NCBI GenBank assembly: GCA_900491605.1
Contig: UESW01004623.1
Location: forward strand, 1-64,000
Direction of reading: 5' to 3'
Length of the DNA stretch: 64,000 nt
DNA from: Calamus simplicifolius
Taxonomy: Eukaryota > Streptophyta > Magnoliopsida > Arecales > Arecaceae
In this document: positions 46,661-58,117 of the stretch, in pieces
How the letters are laid out: each line of letters opens with the position of its first letter
Numbering within the stretch: position 1 is the stretch's first letter
Translations under genes and position numbers: made by a program
Notes under the pieces: generated by a model
Told to the model about the DNA's origin: nothing
The model's input: only the letters and a program-made list of their open reading frames with translations
The model's database searches: none

Positions 46661-48748
46661 TGTGTAGGGAGAAACAACATCCGAGGCATGCATATTTTAA
46701 TAATTTGATAATAATTATCAATGCAAAATCTTAAATATTAAATATTAATCTATGTAACATGCATCAAGATCATATCTTTGCCTTATACTATAGGATCATT
46801 TGATCTAAATTATGCATATAAATAAAGTCATACTTCTTGTCTTGAGGAGGTATGCCTTAAGATCTAGGGATCATATCACTTATCTTAAGGGCAATTGGTA
46901 AATCCTTTTGTACTCTGCAGCTGTTCAATCGTCCGGCCCTTAGTATCGTCCACGTGAAGTCCCTGAATGATCGGATTCCCGAGGGTGCTAGCTCATGGAA
47001 AAACAACTTTGCTGATATTGAATCCTCCCACTTGAATCTTCCTTCATGATCCACCAAACTTTTTCTAACACCAGAATCACACACCATAATTTTCTGTTCT
47101 AACTCTTTAGAATTTCAATCCACAACATATCGTTGTTGTTTTTTGGTGAAGAATGCCCTCTAATTTATAGGCTCAATTTAGCCTTTAGCTATTGAATTCT
47201 AACACTTAGAATTTTGCCATTTGGTGAAAACCAAAGAGACGTTCTGCCGTTCGGTGAAAACCAAAAAGACGCAACGTTTGGTTAATTCCGATATTCGGTG
47301 AAAACCTATGAATTCTAACACTTAGAATTCCAACGTTTTATTAATTCCGACGTTTGGTGAAAATGAAAGAGATATGAATTCTAACACTTAGAATTCTATC
47401 GTCTGGTTAATTCAAAGAGATACATTTATTTCATATGAATTCTAATACTTAGAATTCAAACGGAAACCATTTGGAGAAGATTAAGGTTATGCATTAAATT
47501 CTACCGGAGAATTTAATCTTTCATGATGTGAGATCTTCATGCGAGAAAACTTTTTTCACACATGGGGTTTGGGTTTGGGTTTTGGTTTAAGCAAATTTAA
47601 ATTTATTGGACTGAACCTATAGATCATGGTCCTAGTCCAAATCAAATTTGGCTAGTCCTGAATCTATTTAAATCCAAATCAAGTCTAATTTCAAATTAAT
47701 ATTTGAAATTGATTAGTCCTTCTAATAGACTTAAACCTAATTGAATCTTATTCACTTGCACTTAACCCAATCAAAATAATTCAATCAATCAAATTGATTA
47801 ATTAAATCATATACGATTCTCAATCATTGATCAACAAATAGATCATCCTAGGAAACTTCTATGCGTGTGACTCTCTAGGTTCGAACCTAAGCCGGTAGCA
47901 TAGGAACAACTTTCTATACTAATCGATGTGCCAATCTAACAATGGAACCCGACGTCCGGATAGGTCGAAGAGTTGCCAAGCAAACTCGAAGAACCCTAAG
48001 AAATAGTTACGTATAATTCATCCTTTTGACCATAAATGTTAAGGATGGCTTAAGAGCCTGTCAACTCTAAACAGCAAATCCATAAAGTGATTTCAACTTT
48101 AGTGATCATGTGTCCTTCACATGAAGTGCCCTGGCCAAGGTCTTGCTAAATTGAAACACAAGCATTTCTTCTTTTAATAGGATAAGTCAAATTCCATCTT
48201 GATCCACAACTGACTACCACAAGTACTTGACTGCACCCAGTAACCTTTTGTAGCTGAATTAGAAATCCAGGTGGTCTGGCACCTAAGTATAATGAGTTGC
48301 TTGCAAGTTACCGATTGTGATCCTCAGGTCTTAAGGATACTTATACCCATATCTTCTCGGATTAACTCTTGACAGTAGAGTATCCAGAAATGAGTCACGT
48401 TCGGTGAAATGTACTCCTACACTTTCACCTGTATATCATACTAGTATCCGTACACTCCTTGGTTAAGAGGACAACCAACAAATATGATATACAACGTCCT
48501 ATAATTGATAGTACTATGGCCCTGTCATAGTATATCATTTGATCGCGAACTCTTTTGAGGACCTTCAAAGATAAATCCTCCTTTTATCGTGAAGGAAGAT
48601 CCTAAGTGCTTCATTACTATTAGGAGTTTTAAGATGATGTTCTTGTAATGAATTAACTACCAAATAACTTTTATTAATATATCAATTTATATGCTATTTA
48701 CATTAGCACAATCATCAAATGATTGGCTTTAGGATACAATTCCCAACA
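46661..48748 (-). repeat. Copia-A copy 2 3' LTR (about 2.1 kb)
   Basis: It runs from TGTGTAGGGAG at 46661 to CCCAACA at 48748 on the plus strand and aligns with 2364-4487. The outer bases differ slightly (TGTGTAG versus TGTTGAG). A polypurine tract, AAGTGGGAGTT on the minus strand, adjoins it at 48749-48759. The segment 47180-47460 carries about five copies of a GAATTCTAACACTTAGAATT near-palindrome interleaved with TTTGGTGAAAA(C/T) words, replacing the 61-bp array of copy 1. Confidence 0.87.
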
Positions 48749-48759
48749 AACTCCCACTT

Positions 48760-50410
48760 AGCCTAAAGCCACTCATTACAGTATCTAATACCCATCTTCA
48801 ACTTATAGTCATCAAACTCCTTGATGCTGAATGCTTTAGTAAATGGGTCGCCTAGGTTTTTCTTTCCATCAATCTTTTGAAGATTTATGTCACATCGTTC
48901 TACAATCTCTCAAATAAAATGAAACCGACGCAGCATGTGCTTGGTGCGCTGATGTACTCGTGGTTCCTTTGATTGAGCTATGGCACCAGTGCTGTCATTA
49001 TACAATAGGACTGGTCCATCTATGGAAGATGCCACTCCAAGCTCAGAGAAACTTTCGTAGCCACACAGCTTCTTTTGCGGCATCTGATGCAGTGATGTAC
49101 TCTGCCTCGCACACCGAATCTGTCACTGTATGTTGCTTAGAACTTTTCTAGCAAATAGCTCCACCATTCAGGATAAACATGAAACCCGACACACTTTTGC
49201 TATCATCATGATTTGATTGAAAATTAGAATCAGTATATCGAACAAGTTTCAAATCAGACTCTCCATAGACTAACCACTGGTCCTTAGTATTTCTTAAATA
49301 CTTAAGGATTGTCTTAACAACTTGCCAGTGTTTTTCTTCTGGATCAGATTGGTATCTACTCACTACTCCTAATGAGTATATCACGTCTGGTCTTGTACAT
49401 GTCATGGTGTACATAATCGATCCCACTGCCGAAGCATATGGAATTTGACTCATACGTTCTCTTTCATTAGGAGTTGTCGGACAATCCTTCTTGGAAAGAT
49501 AAATTCCATGGCCTATCGGAAGATAGTCTTTCTTGGAATTCTCTATGCTAAACCTCTTTAGCACTGTGTCAATGTACGTAGATTGGGATAGACCAAGCAT
49601 CCTATATAATCTATCTCTATAGATCTTCATCCATAGGATGTAGAATGCTTCTCCCAGATCTTTCATGGAGAATTGTGATGATAACCATGTCTTTATTCCT
49701 TGTAATGCAGGGATATCATTCCTGATTAAGAGAATATCATCCATATATAATACAAGAAATATAATAACGGAACCGTTAGCCCATTTATAAATGCAAGGTT
49801 CTTCTTTATTCTTAACAAAGCCATAAGATTTGATCACATTATCAAATCGTATGTTCCAACTCCTAGATGCTTGCTTAAGTCCATAAATAGACTTCTGTAG
49901 CCTGCACACTTTAGACTCATCTTCAGATATAAAACCTTCAAGCTATATCATATACACATGTTCTTCTAAATTACCATTTAGAAAAGCGGTTTTAACATCC
50001 ATCTGCCAAATCTTATAATCTAAGTGTGCTGCTATAGTTAGCATAATTCGAATCGATTTTAGCATTGCCACAAGAGAAAACGTTTCGTCATAGTCAATAC
50101 TATAACATTGATGATACCCTTGGCAACCAGACGTGCTTTGTAGGTCTCTACCTTTTCGTCTGCGCTTCTTTTTCTCTTGAAAACCCACTTATACCCTATG
50201 GGTTTTATCCCTTCGGGTGGATCAACTAATGTCCATACATTATTTTTCTTCATGGAATCAAGTTCAGATTTCATGGCATCAAACCATTTATCAGAGTTAG
50301 TCCTTTGCATAGCATCCATATAGGTGATCGGATCATCGTTGTTCTCATCAAGATAATAGGATCCATTTTGGATCAAGAAACCTAAGTATCTGTCTGGTTG
50401 ATGTGGTACT
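48760..50410 (-). pseudogene. Copia-A copy 2 reverse transcriptase and RNase H
   Basis: Read leftward: WFDAMKSELDSMKKNNVWTL, KWVFKRKRSADEKVETYKAR, a frameshift near 50115, then YDETFSLVAMLKSIRIMLTI and MDVKTAFLNGNLEEHVYM. YGLKQASRSWN, the catalytic LVLYMDDILLI and the motif FSMKDLGEA follow, with DPEEKHWQVVKTILKYLRNT leading into RNase H (TDSNFQSNHDDSKSVSGFMF). RNase H continues past a stop at 49148 (CEAEYITASDAAKEAVWLRK) to near 48790. A TAG at 49942 and the frameshift disable it. The 5' portion of this coding region is on the far side of the Gypsy insertion, at 60865. Confidence 0.87.
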
Positions 50411-50415
50411 CTACT
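50411..50415. repeat. Gypsy target-site duplication, left
   Basis: CTACT here corresponds to CTACC at 60865-60869. Removing the insert and one copy restores the Copia-A reading frame, so this is a 5-bp duplication with one later substitution. Confidence 0.75.
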
Positions 50416-53117
50416 TGTAACATCCTGAAAACCTTGTAATTTATGGTAATTTTCATTTGAAATGAAAGTCAGGAAGTTTCAGTGAAATATGGGTGTGTTG
50501 GCCTTTGGATAAATGTAAAGAGAAGAAATTTTAGAATAAATGAGTATATTTCTGAATGTTAATGAGTTTGATTTAAGAAATTGAGAGACTTAAGTTTTAA
50601 TGGGTTTAAATCACAAGAAAAATCAAGTTTAGTTTGAGTTTTATCCTAAAAAGATATTTTTAGTAGTTGGAGTCGACACTATTTGGAGTGGAGTCGACTC
50701 TGGCACGGTTTTAAACTTTTGGTACGCTTTGAAGTTGATACCTGCAGAGGTGGAGTCGACACCTATGGAGAAAATAGAAGGTTAACATTTCTGCTGAGCC
50801 GACTCTAAGACGGCAGGTTTTTCTGAGTTAAATCTTGAGAATTTATATTTATTCCGTTTCAAGTCCGATTTGGATGCCGTTTGAACCATTGGATTTCTAA
50901 AATCGAGTTCTTCAAGGTGGTAAAGTCTTTTCTTAGAAATGTTATATAAAAGTATCGATTTAAGTAAAAAATAATAATCTGGGCTATAAATCGATTAAAA
51001 AAATGCTATGTCAAGGGCAAAATGGGAAAAGGCTTCGATGTCAATTGCTAATTATGTTAAGGGCAACTTGGAAAAGAAAATCTAAGGGCAAAATATCGTG
51101 GTTATAAGTGAGCCACATATTTTCTAAAAAGCGTGCGTTAAGAGTGTTTGAGGGCAAAAGAGAAATTTGGCATGCTTTAACCCTTAAGTTTCCCATGACT
51201 TGGTCCCCAAGTCATTAGAGAAAAGGGGAAAAATATGGATTCAGCCAAAGAAAAAAAAGAAAGAAAGAAAGAGAGAAAGAAGAGGAGAAAAGAGAGGAAG
51301 AGGAAGAAGAAGAAGAAGGAGGAAGAAAGAGGAAGGGAAAGGGAAGCTTGGGGTTTGTACTCGACTCCAGGTAAGCTATAGCTTCCCTAGATCTTGCATG
51401 ACTTTAGATTTTCTTAGATTATTGTATTTTGAGGTAATAGTAGAAGAAATCTTGAGTAGAGAAAGGGTGGAAGAAAATAATGAGATATTAGAGGATAGAT
51501 CATGTATGCATGCATGGTTCATGGGAAAATCTCGTGTGGAGGTAATCCTAATAGCTATCGTATCTGTATGTTGACGTAGGTCAAGAGGGTTATTCCAGGG
51601 AGCCGGAATACCAGAGTTGAGTACCAGTCGAGGAGTAACCTACTAAGGTGAGTGGTTTCTCATCTAGCAATGAGAAGTTAATTTGAGCTAGTATAATGAG
51701 ATTAATACCTAGTTGTGGTATGTTATGTTTAGCAGAGTATTATGTATGTTTTAAATATGAGAAATGAGAACCTAGTATATGATATTCTGATAAATGAGTT
51801 TTGAGCATGAGTTTTAAGCATAAAGAAATAAGCATGAGTTTCGAGCATGAGTTTTGAGCATAAACACATAAGCATGAGTTTCGATGAGGGGATTTTTATG
51901 TATACATGGCATATTTGCATGATAAAGCTTTACAAATGATGTATGTATCATACTGAGCATCAGGTAGCTAGGGGGCTGATCACCCTTTAGACTGCACTGT
52001 AGCATGAGCATTGCACACTACTATCGAGCTGGCACCTCCTTGCGAACAGATCGTACGATGAACCCCAGAATCAGGGGTGAGTGCACGCTTAACCAGGCCA
52101 GTGGGGCTGGTTGTGAGCAGCCCGTGGGGGCATGAATCATAGCTCAGTGGAGCTGATTACTATATATAGCCCGTGGGGGCAGAGAGAAAATCCAAGGTTC
52201 CAGGGTTAAGGAACAAAGCACTTTGCCGGGTGAACCGCATGGGTAAGGGGTGCTATTTGTGCGGGGATCCTGTTGCTAGTCACACACCCGATGAGAGTAC
52301 ACCTATGGGAGGGCGACTGTAGGGTGGTACCTCAGAGGCATTACACACACAGCCCAGCATCATGAGATTTAAAAGCATATGTTGTGATATAAAAAGGGCC
52401 AATGGGCCAGTAGTTATCCCGAGAGGGAGAGTTTACTTGAGATGCCAGTGGGCAATCAGATTTCGGTGGGATGGGAAGTCTGGGTTGTAGATAAAGAATG
52501 CATATTTTCATATTGTAATGCATGGATTTTTATCTTAATGAGTTATCTTTCAGTGAAAAGTTATTATAGAGTATTTCAGTACTGATATGTTATTTGAAGA
52601 ATAAGCTACATTTTATTTTATCTGATATCATGTTAAAAATGTACTTTGAGTTGTACAAGCTTAAATAGTTTCAGCATACGATTGAAATTAAGAGGTTATG
52701 GTTCTCTATTTCTCCATAGTTAGATGGTTATCCAGTCACTGGGACTTAGGTCTCATCCCTCTATGATTTAAATGTTCTTTCAGATCAGTGAGTATTTCTG
52801 CCAGGATCACAAGATAAGTAGGACAGGACCCTTAGCTGGTGAAGCTTGCTTGGATGCAAGGGTGTATAGATGCTAGCCTTATATATTGAGACAATGTGGA
52901 TTGATATTTGTATATTGTACATGTGTATGTATATAATTGAGATGAAAATGAAAAGTTTTTAACAGGATGTATTTTCGTGTGTCTGCCACTTATGATAATT
53001 AGTTGGGGTTCTCTAGCTCTTTATGGAGCGCTACATAAAGACTAGTAAAACTCTATCCGATTACCACAAGTGTGCAGGTGTGCTGTCGGTGGCCCCAGAG
53101 AGGAGGGGGAGCTGACA
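50416..53117 (+). repeat. Gypsy 5' LTR
   Basis: This 2702-bp LTR begins TGTAACATCCTGAAAACC and ends GGGGGAGCTGACA. Near 50670-50830 it carries scattered GAGTCGAC words, fewer than in the right LTR. GA-rich microsatellite sequence at 51243-51340 makes a spurious lysine/arginine-rich open frame that is repeated in the right LTR. Transcription of the element would start in this LTR, but the TATA position is not assigned. Confidence 0.93.
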
Positions 53118-53122
53118 AGTTT

Positions 53123-53134
53123 TGGTATCAGAGC
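53123..53134 (+). promoter_or_regulatory. Gypsy primer-binding site, initiator tRNA-Met
   Basis: TGGTATCAGAGC lies five bases after the end of the 5' LTR. It is the standard tRNA-iMet complement. Confidence 0.95.
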
Positions 53135-53235
53135 CCTAGGTTATTAGGTCCTAGGGGAATAAGTATGAGTATGAGTCTAGGATGATTGAATGTTATGATT
53201 ATAGCTATTGAATGATGAAACTGATGTAATGAATA

Positions 53236-54480
53236 ATGTCTTGTAGGACGATTACTACAAAGGCATCTAGAGAGACAGAGCAATCTTCAGGCAGGGATAG
53301 AAGCAAAGGTCAAAGTAGACTCAGAAGGTCAGTTAGAAGAAGTCAAATTGATAGAATGGCTTCTAGTGATTCCACCGAGCCAGTATCTAAGGAGGCTAGA
53401 GTGAGGGCGTCTTCAGAGCAGATGCCAGAGTCTTCTTCACAGTCTATTACCCCTGTGCCAGTAGACCCATCTCGAGTACAGACTCAGGGGCCTAGTATGT
53501 CAGAGTTGGTAGGCATGATTACTCAGGCTGTGGTAGCAGCTGTGGGTGCTAGTTCTAGCCTTCCATCTAAAAATACTGGAGGTTGTGAGGAATGTGGAAA
53601 GAGCCAGAAAGTTAGGGGCTCTGGAGTTCCAGGGAACTACTGATCCTATTCAGGCCGGGGCATGGCTGCAGAGGATCGAGAGAGTATTTGATGTGATGGG
53701 ATGCTCTGAGGAGCAGAGGCTGAGTATTGCCACCTTTTTACTGGAGGGTAGAGCCCAGAGTTGGTGGAGATCTATTCAGGGCAGGCAGCCCCAGGGAGTG
53801 GAGTTGACATGGGAAAATTTTAGAAGAGAATTTCATCAGCAATATTATTCTGAGATTTATAGGGATCAGAAGAGGAGGGATTTCCTTTGTCTGACTCAGG
53901 GGAGGATGTCCGTGGCAGATTATGAAGCCACTTTTGTGGAGTTATCTCAGTTTGCTAGGGCCTTGGTGGCTGATGAGAGGGAGAGATGTCGACTATTCCA
54001 GGATGGATTGAATCTCCCTATTAAAGCCAAGACCTGTATGCAGACCTACAATAGTTACTCTGAGTTGGTGCAGGGAGCACTCAAAGCCGAGGAGATTGAA
54101 AAAGAATATATGAGTAGGAGGCAGGATAGAATGAAAAGAAGTGCTCCTAGTATTCTTCTGCTCCGGGAGGGACTCAGCCATTTAAGAAACCCCAGAGGAC
54201 TGGACAGTTTTATTCTGGGTTTAGAGCCCCTGGTGATGTGGGCAGAGATCAGTATCTGTGTCAGCATCTAGCCCAGTTCAAAGAAAGCCTTATGGGGGTG
54301 TGCCTCAGGTTGCCACCAGCAGGGTGTCTGGTGATGTAGGGGAGCAGGGTCGTCCTTCTGGTGGAGGGAGAAATATACCCCATGTAATGTATGTGGAAAA
54401 CTTCATTTGGGAGAATGTAGGAGGGGCAATAAGGGATGTTATATTTGTGGTGATCTAGGTCACCTGAAGAGAGATTGCCC
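53236..54480 (+). pseudogene. Gypsy gag with zinc knuckle, frameshifted
   Basis: A variable serine-rich N-terminus (53236-53640) shifts frame at about 53600 into the retrotransposon gag domain: GAWLQRIERVFDVMGCSEEQ, the RAQSWWRSIQG block, and FRREFHQQYYSEIYRDQKRR with FLCLTQGRMSVADYEATFVE. Another shift near 54160-54410 leads to the CCHC knuckle CYICGDLGHLKRDC (54437-54478). Gag forms the particle core. Confidence 0.87.
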
Positions 54481-55500
54481 TAGGAGAGGGCAGCAGGCTG
54501 GTGGGCTTCCTCAGGGGCCAGTAATGCCAAGGGGACAGCCTAGTAGGAGGGGTGATGGTAGTGTTGTGGCTTCAGCCAGTCAGGTGGGGCCTAATGTTAA
54601 TCAGCCAGGAGGGTCATCCAGTATTCCGAGAGCCGAGGCCAGAGTGTTTGCCATGACCAGACAGGAGGCTCAGATTGATCCTGATGTGGTGACAGGTATG
54701 CTACCCATCGATAATCATGATGCTTATATTTTAATTGATTCTGGATCTACGCATTCATTTATCTCATGTGAGTTTGCTAAGCATCTAGTTAGAGATGTGG
54801 GCCAGTTGGGTAGTCAGTTGGTAGTATCTATGCCCGTAGGGAGGCCTTTTATAGCAGACCAAGTGTATAGAGGTTGTGATATTTCTGTGGAGGGTCAGAA
54901 ATTAGCAGCAGATTTGATTCCTTTGAGGTTGAAAGAGTTTGATGCCATTTTGGGGATGGATTGGCTATCTGTGCATAGAGCCAGAGTAGATTGCTTAAGG
55001 AAGGAGGTGATGTTACAAACTTCTGATGATAGAGAGGTCTGTTTTGTTGGTGATAGGAGGGGGTTACCCTCAGGAGTGATTTCAGCTCTGTCAGCCAATA
55101 GAATGCTAGCAAAGAGATGTGAAGCCTATTTAGCTTGTGCAGTGAGCCTAGAGGGCAATGGTTTAGAGCTGACGAATATCCCTGTGGTAAGGGATTTTTC
55201 AGATGTATTTCCTGAGGAGCTGCCAGGGTTACCTCCTGACAGAGGATTTGATTTCAGTATAGATCTAGCCCCAGATACCAGACCAATAGCCAGGGCACCT
55301 TATAGAATGGCTCCAGTTGAATTGAAAGAATTGAAAAGTCAGTTACAAGAATTATTGGATAAAGGGTTTATTAGACCCAGTATATCACCATGGGGTGCAC
55401 CAGTGTTGTTTGTGAAGAAAAAGGATGGTACCTTGAGGTTGTGTATAGACTATAGACAGTTGAACAAGGTGACCATTAGAAAATTATCCATTGCCAAGGA
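54481..55500 (+). pseudogene. Gypsy protease and N-terminal reverse transcriptase
   Basis: The frame starting at 54407 continues past the zinc knuckle into an aspartic protease with the active site AYILIDSGSTHSFIS (about 54722). It then enters the reverse transcriptase start: FPEELPGLPPDRGFDFSIDL, YRMAPVELKELKSQLQELLD, KGFIRPSISPWGAPVLFVKK and LRLCIDYRQLN. An extra A in the run at about 55481 shifts the frame just before the NYPLPRIDD motif. Confidence 0.9.
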
Positions 55501-56707
55501 TCGATGATTTGTTTGATCAGCTGCAGGGGGCAGCAGTGTTTTCAAAGATTGATCTGAGATCTGGGTATCATCAATTGAGAATAAAGAATGAGGATATATC
55601 TAAGACTGCTTTCAGGACCAGATATGGTCATTATGAGTTCTTGGTAATGCCATTTGGCTTGACAAATGCTCCAGCTGCTTTTATGGGTCTGATGAATCAA
55701 GTATTTCAAGAGTATCTAGATAAATTTGTGATAGTATTCATTGATGACATCTTGATTTATTCTAGAAGTAGTGAAGAGCATGAACAGCATCTGAGGACAG
55801 TTTTGCAGATATTAAGAGAAAAGCAATTATATGCAAAGTTTAGTAAAAGTGAATTTTGGCTGGATGAGGTAAAGTTCTTGGGACATGTAGTTTCAGCCAA
55901 AGGTATTATGGTAGATCCTCAAAAGATTGAAGCTATAGTAATTGGGTATCACCTACCAATCAGACTGAGGTGAGGAGTTTCTTGGGGCTAGCAGGATATT
56001 ATAGAAGATTTATAGAAAATTTCTCGATTTTGGCTTCTCCTATGACTAAGCTGCTTAGAAAGAATATCAAGTTTGATTGGTCTAATGAATGCCAGAAGAG
56101 TATGGATGAATTGAAAAAGAGATTAACCTCAGCCCCAATCCTAATACTACCTGATAGTGCCAGTGATTATGTGATCTATAGTGATGCCTCATTGAAGGGT
56201 TTGGGGTGTGTTTTAATGCAGAATGGGAAAGTGGTGGCTTATATATCTAGACAGTTGAGATCCCATGAAAAGAATTACCCCACCCATGATTTGGAGTTAG
56301 CTGCTGTTATATTTGCATTGAAGGTTTGGAGGCACTACTTGTATGGAAGAAGATGCCAGATATTTACTGATCATAAGAGCTTGAAATATATTCTGACCCA
56401 GAAGGAATTGAATTTAAGGCAGAGAAGATGGATTGAATTGATTAAAGACTATGATTGCACTATTGAGTATCACCCAGGGAAAGCTAATGTTGTGGCTGAT
56501 GCCTTGAGTCGAAAGTCTATGGCCACATTGGCTTCTATCAGAACCGTACAGCTACCCTTGATGATTGAGTTAAGGAGGTTAGATGCAGAGCTAGCTGTAG
56601 AAGAATCAGGAGCCTTGTTGGCTACTTTCAGAGTGAGACCCCAAATGCTAGAAGAAATAAGAGAAGCTCAGTTGCTAGATCTACATTGCTTAAAGCTAGA
56701 GATTTAA
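55485..56707 (+). pseudogene. Gypsy reverse transcriptase and RNase H
   Basis: NYPLPRIDDLFDQLQGA resumes after the shift, then FSKIDLRSGYHQLRI, FLVMPFGLTNAPAAFMGLMN and the catalytic FVIVFIDDILIYS (about 55740). A frameshift at about 55943 separates it from SFLGLAGYYRRFIENFS. RNase H follows at 56164-56530: YVIYSDASLKGLGCVLMQNG, SHEKNYPTHDLELAAVIFAL, FTDHKSLKYI and YHPGKANVVADALSRK. Together these would convert element RNA to DNA. A third shift near 56690 leads into integrase. Confidence 0.92.
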
Positions 56708-58082
56708 TTCAGAGTGGGTCTCAGTCAGAGTTTTCTGTTAGAGGTGATGGAGTGTTATTATTCAAGGGCAGAGTTTGTGTGCCAGCTGTGGAATCAGTGA
56801 AAGATCAGATTTTAAGGGAAGCACATAGCTCAGCTTATTCAATGCATCCAGGTAGTACTAAGATGTATAGAACTATCAAACAGAATTACTGGTGGAATGG
56901 TATGAAAAAGGAGATAGCTGAGTATGTATCTAAGTGTTTGGTGTGTCAGCAGATTAAGGCTGAACATCAGTGTCCAGCTGGAAAGCTTCAGCCTCTGTTT
57001 GTGCCAGAGTGGAAATGGGAGCATATAACTATGGATTTCGTTGTAGGACTCCCAAAGACCAGAAGGGGCAATGATGCTATATGGGTGATAGTTGATAGAT
57101 TGACTAAGTCTGCTCATTTTCTGCCTATTAAGATTGTCTTTACCTTGGATAGATTAGCAGAATTATATGTGCATGAAATTGTGAGTAGGCATGGTGTGCC
57201 AGTATCGATAGTATCAGATAGAGATCCAAGGTTCACATCTCAATTTTGGGCAGAATTACAGAAAGCTTTGGGGACTAAATTGAGGTTCAGTACAGCATTT
57301 CATCCCCAAACCGATGGTCAGTCAGAAAGAACCATCCAGACACTGGAGGATATGCTGAGAGCTTGTGTCATGGAATTTTCTGGTAGCTGGGATGATCATC
57401 TACCTTTAATAGAGTTTGCTTACAATAACAGCTACCATTCTAGCATTGATATGGCACCATATGAGGCCTTGTATGGGAGAAAATGTAGAACTCCAGTGTG
57501 TTGGGATGAGGAGGGAGAGAGAAGGCTGTTAGGCCCTGAGTTAGTGCAGCTTACAGCAGATCAAGTTAAAATTATAAGAGCTAAATTAAAGGCAGCCCAG
57601 GATAGACAGAAGAGCTATGCAGATAAAAAGCATAGAGAGGTAAAGTTTGAGGTTGGAGATAGAGTCTTTCTGAAGGTATCTCCTTGGCGAGGTATTATGA
57701 GATTTGGAAAGAAAGGCAAGTTGAGTCCCAGGTATATTGGACCCTATGAAATTCTGGAAAGAGTTGGGACACTAGCTTATAGATTGGCTTTACCTCCAGA
57801 GTTATCTCAGATTCATAATGTATTTCATGTATCAATGCTTAGGAGGTATGTGCCGGATTCCTCTCATGTGATTCAGTCTGAGACTATAGAGTTACAGGGG
57901 ATTTATCATTTGCAACAGAACCAGTGAAGATCTTGAGTAGGGAGATTAAGCAGCTCCGCAGTAAAAGAATTCCATTAGTTAAGGTGCAATGGTTAAATCA
58001 TCAAAAAGAGGAGGCTACATGGGAGCGAGAGGATGAGATGAGATTGAAGTACCCCCATCTATTTGAAAATATATCTAGCTAA
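56686..58082 (+). pseudogene. Gypsy integrase with C-terminal chromodomain
   Basis: The zinc-binding region (H..H..CLVCQQIKAEHQ) precedes the catalytic core: ITMDFVVGLPKTRRGNDAIW, then VSDRDPRFTSQFW and HPQTDGQSERTIQTLED supply the D-D-E triad. GKLSPRYIGPYEILERVG and HNVFHVSMLRRYVPD form the conserved C-terminal module. The frame shifts at about 57900, after which a chromodomain-type segment is readable (VKVQWLNHQKEEATWERED, ending KYPHLFENISS with the stop at 58080-58082). Chromodomains of this class are thought to guide integration to marked chromatin. Confidence 0.92.
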
Positions 58083-58103
58083 ATTTCGGGGACGAAATTT
58101 CTT

Positions 58104-58117
58104 AAGAGGGGGAGAAT
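58104..58117 (+). promoter_or_regulatory. Gypsy polypurine tract
   Basis: AAGAGGGGGAGAA directly precedes the TGTAACATCC start of the 3' LTR. It is the expected primer for plus-strand DNA synthesis. Confidence 0.9.

Noticed and set aside
51200..51574. Lys/Arg-rich 124-residue open frame, with a near copy at 58984-59310
   Set aside because: Both copies are at the same place in the two Gypsy LTRs and begin in a GA microsatellite. They are LTR sequence, not a gene.
53123..53134. TGGTATCAGAGC as a tRNA gene remnant (also 2350-2361 in reverse)
   Set aside because: Only the 3'-end complement is present and each is placed directly beside an LTR end, so they are primer-binding sites.
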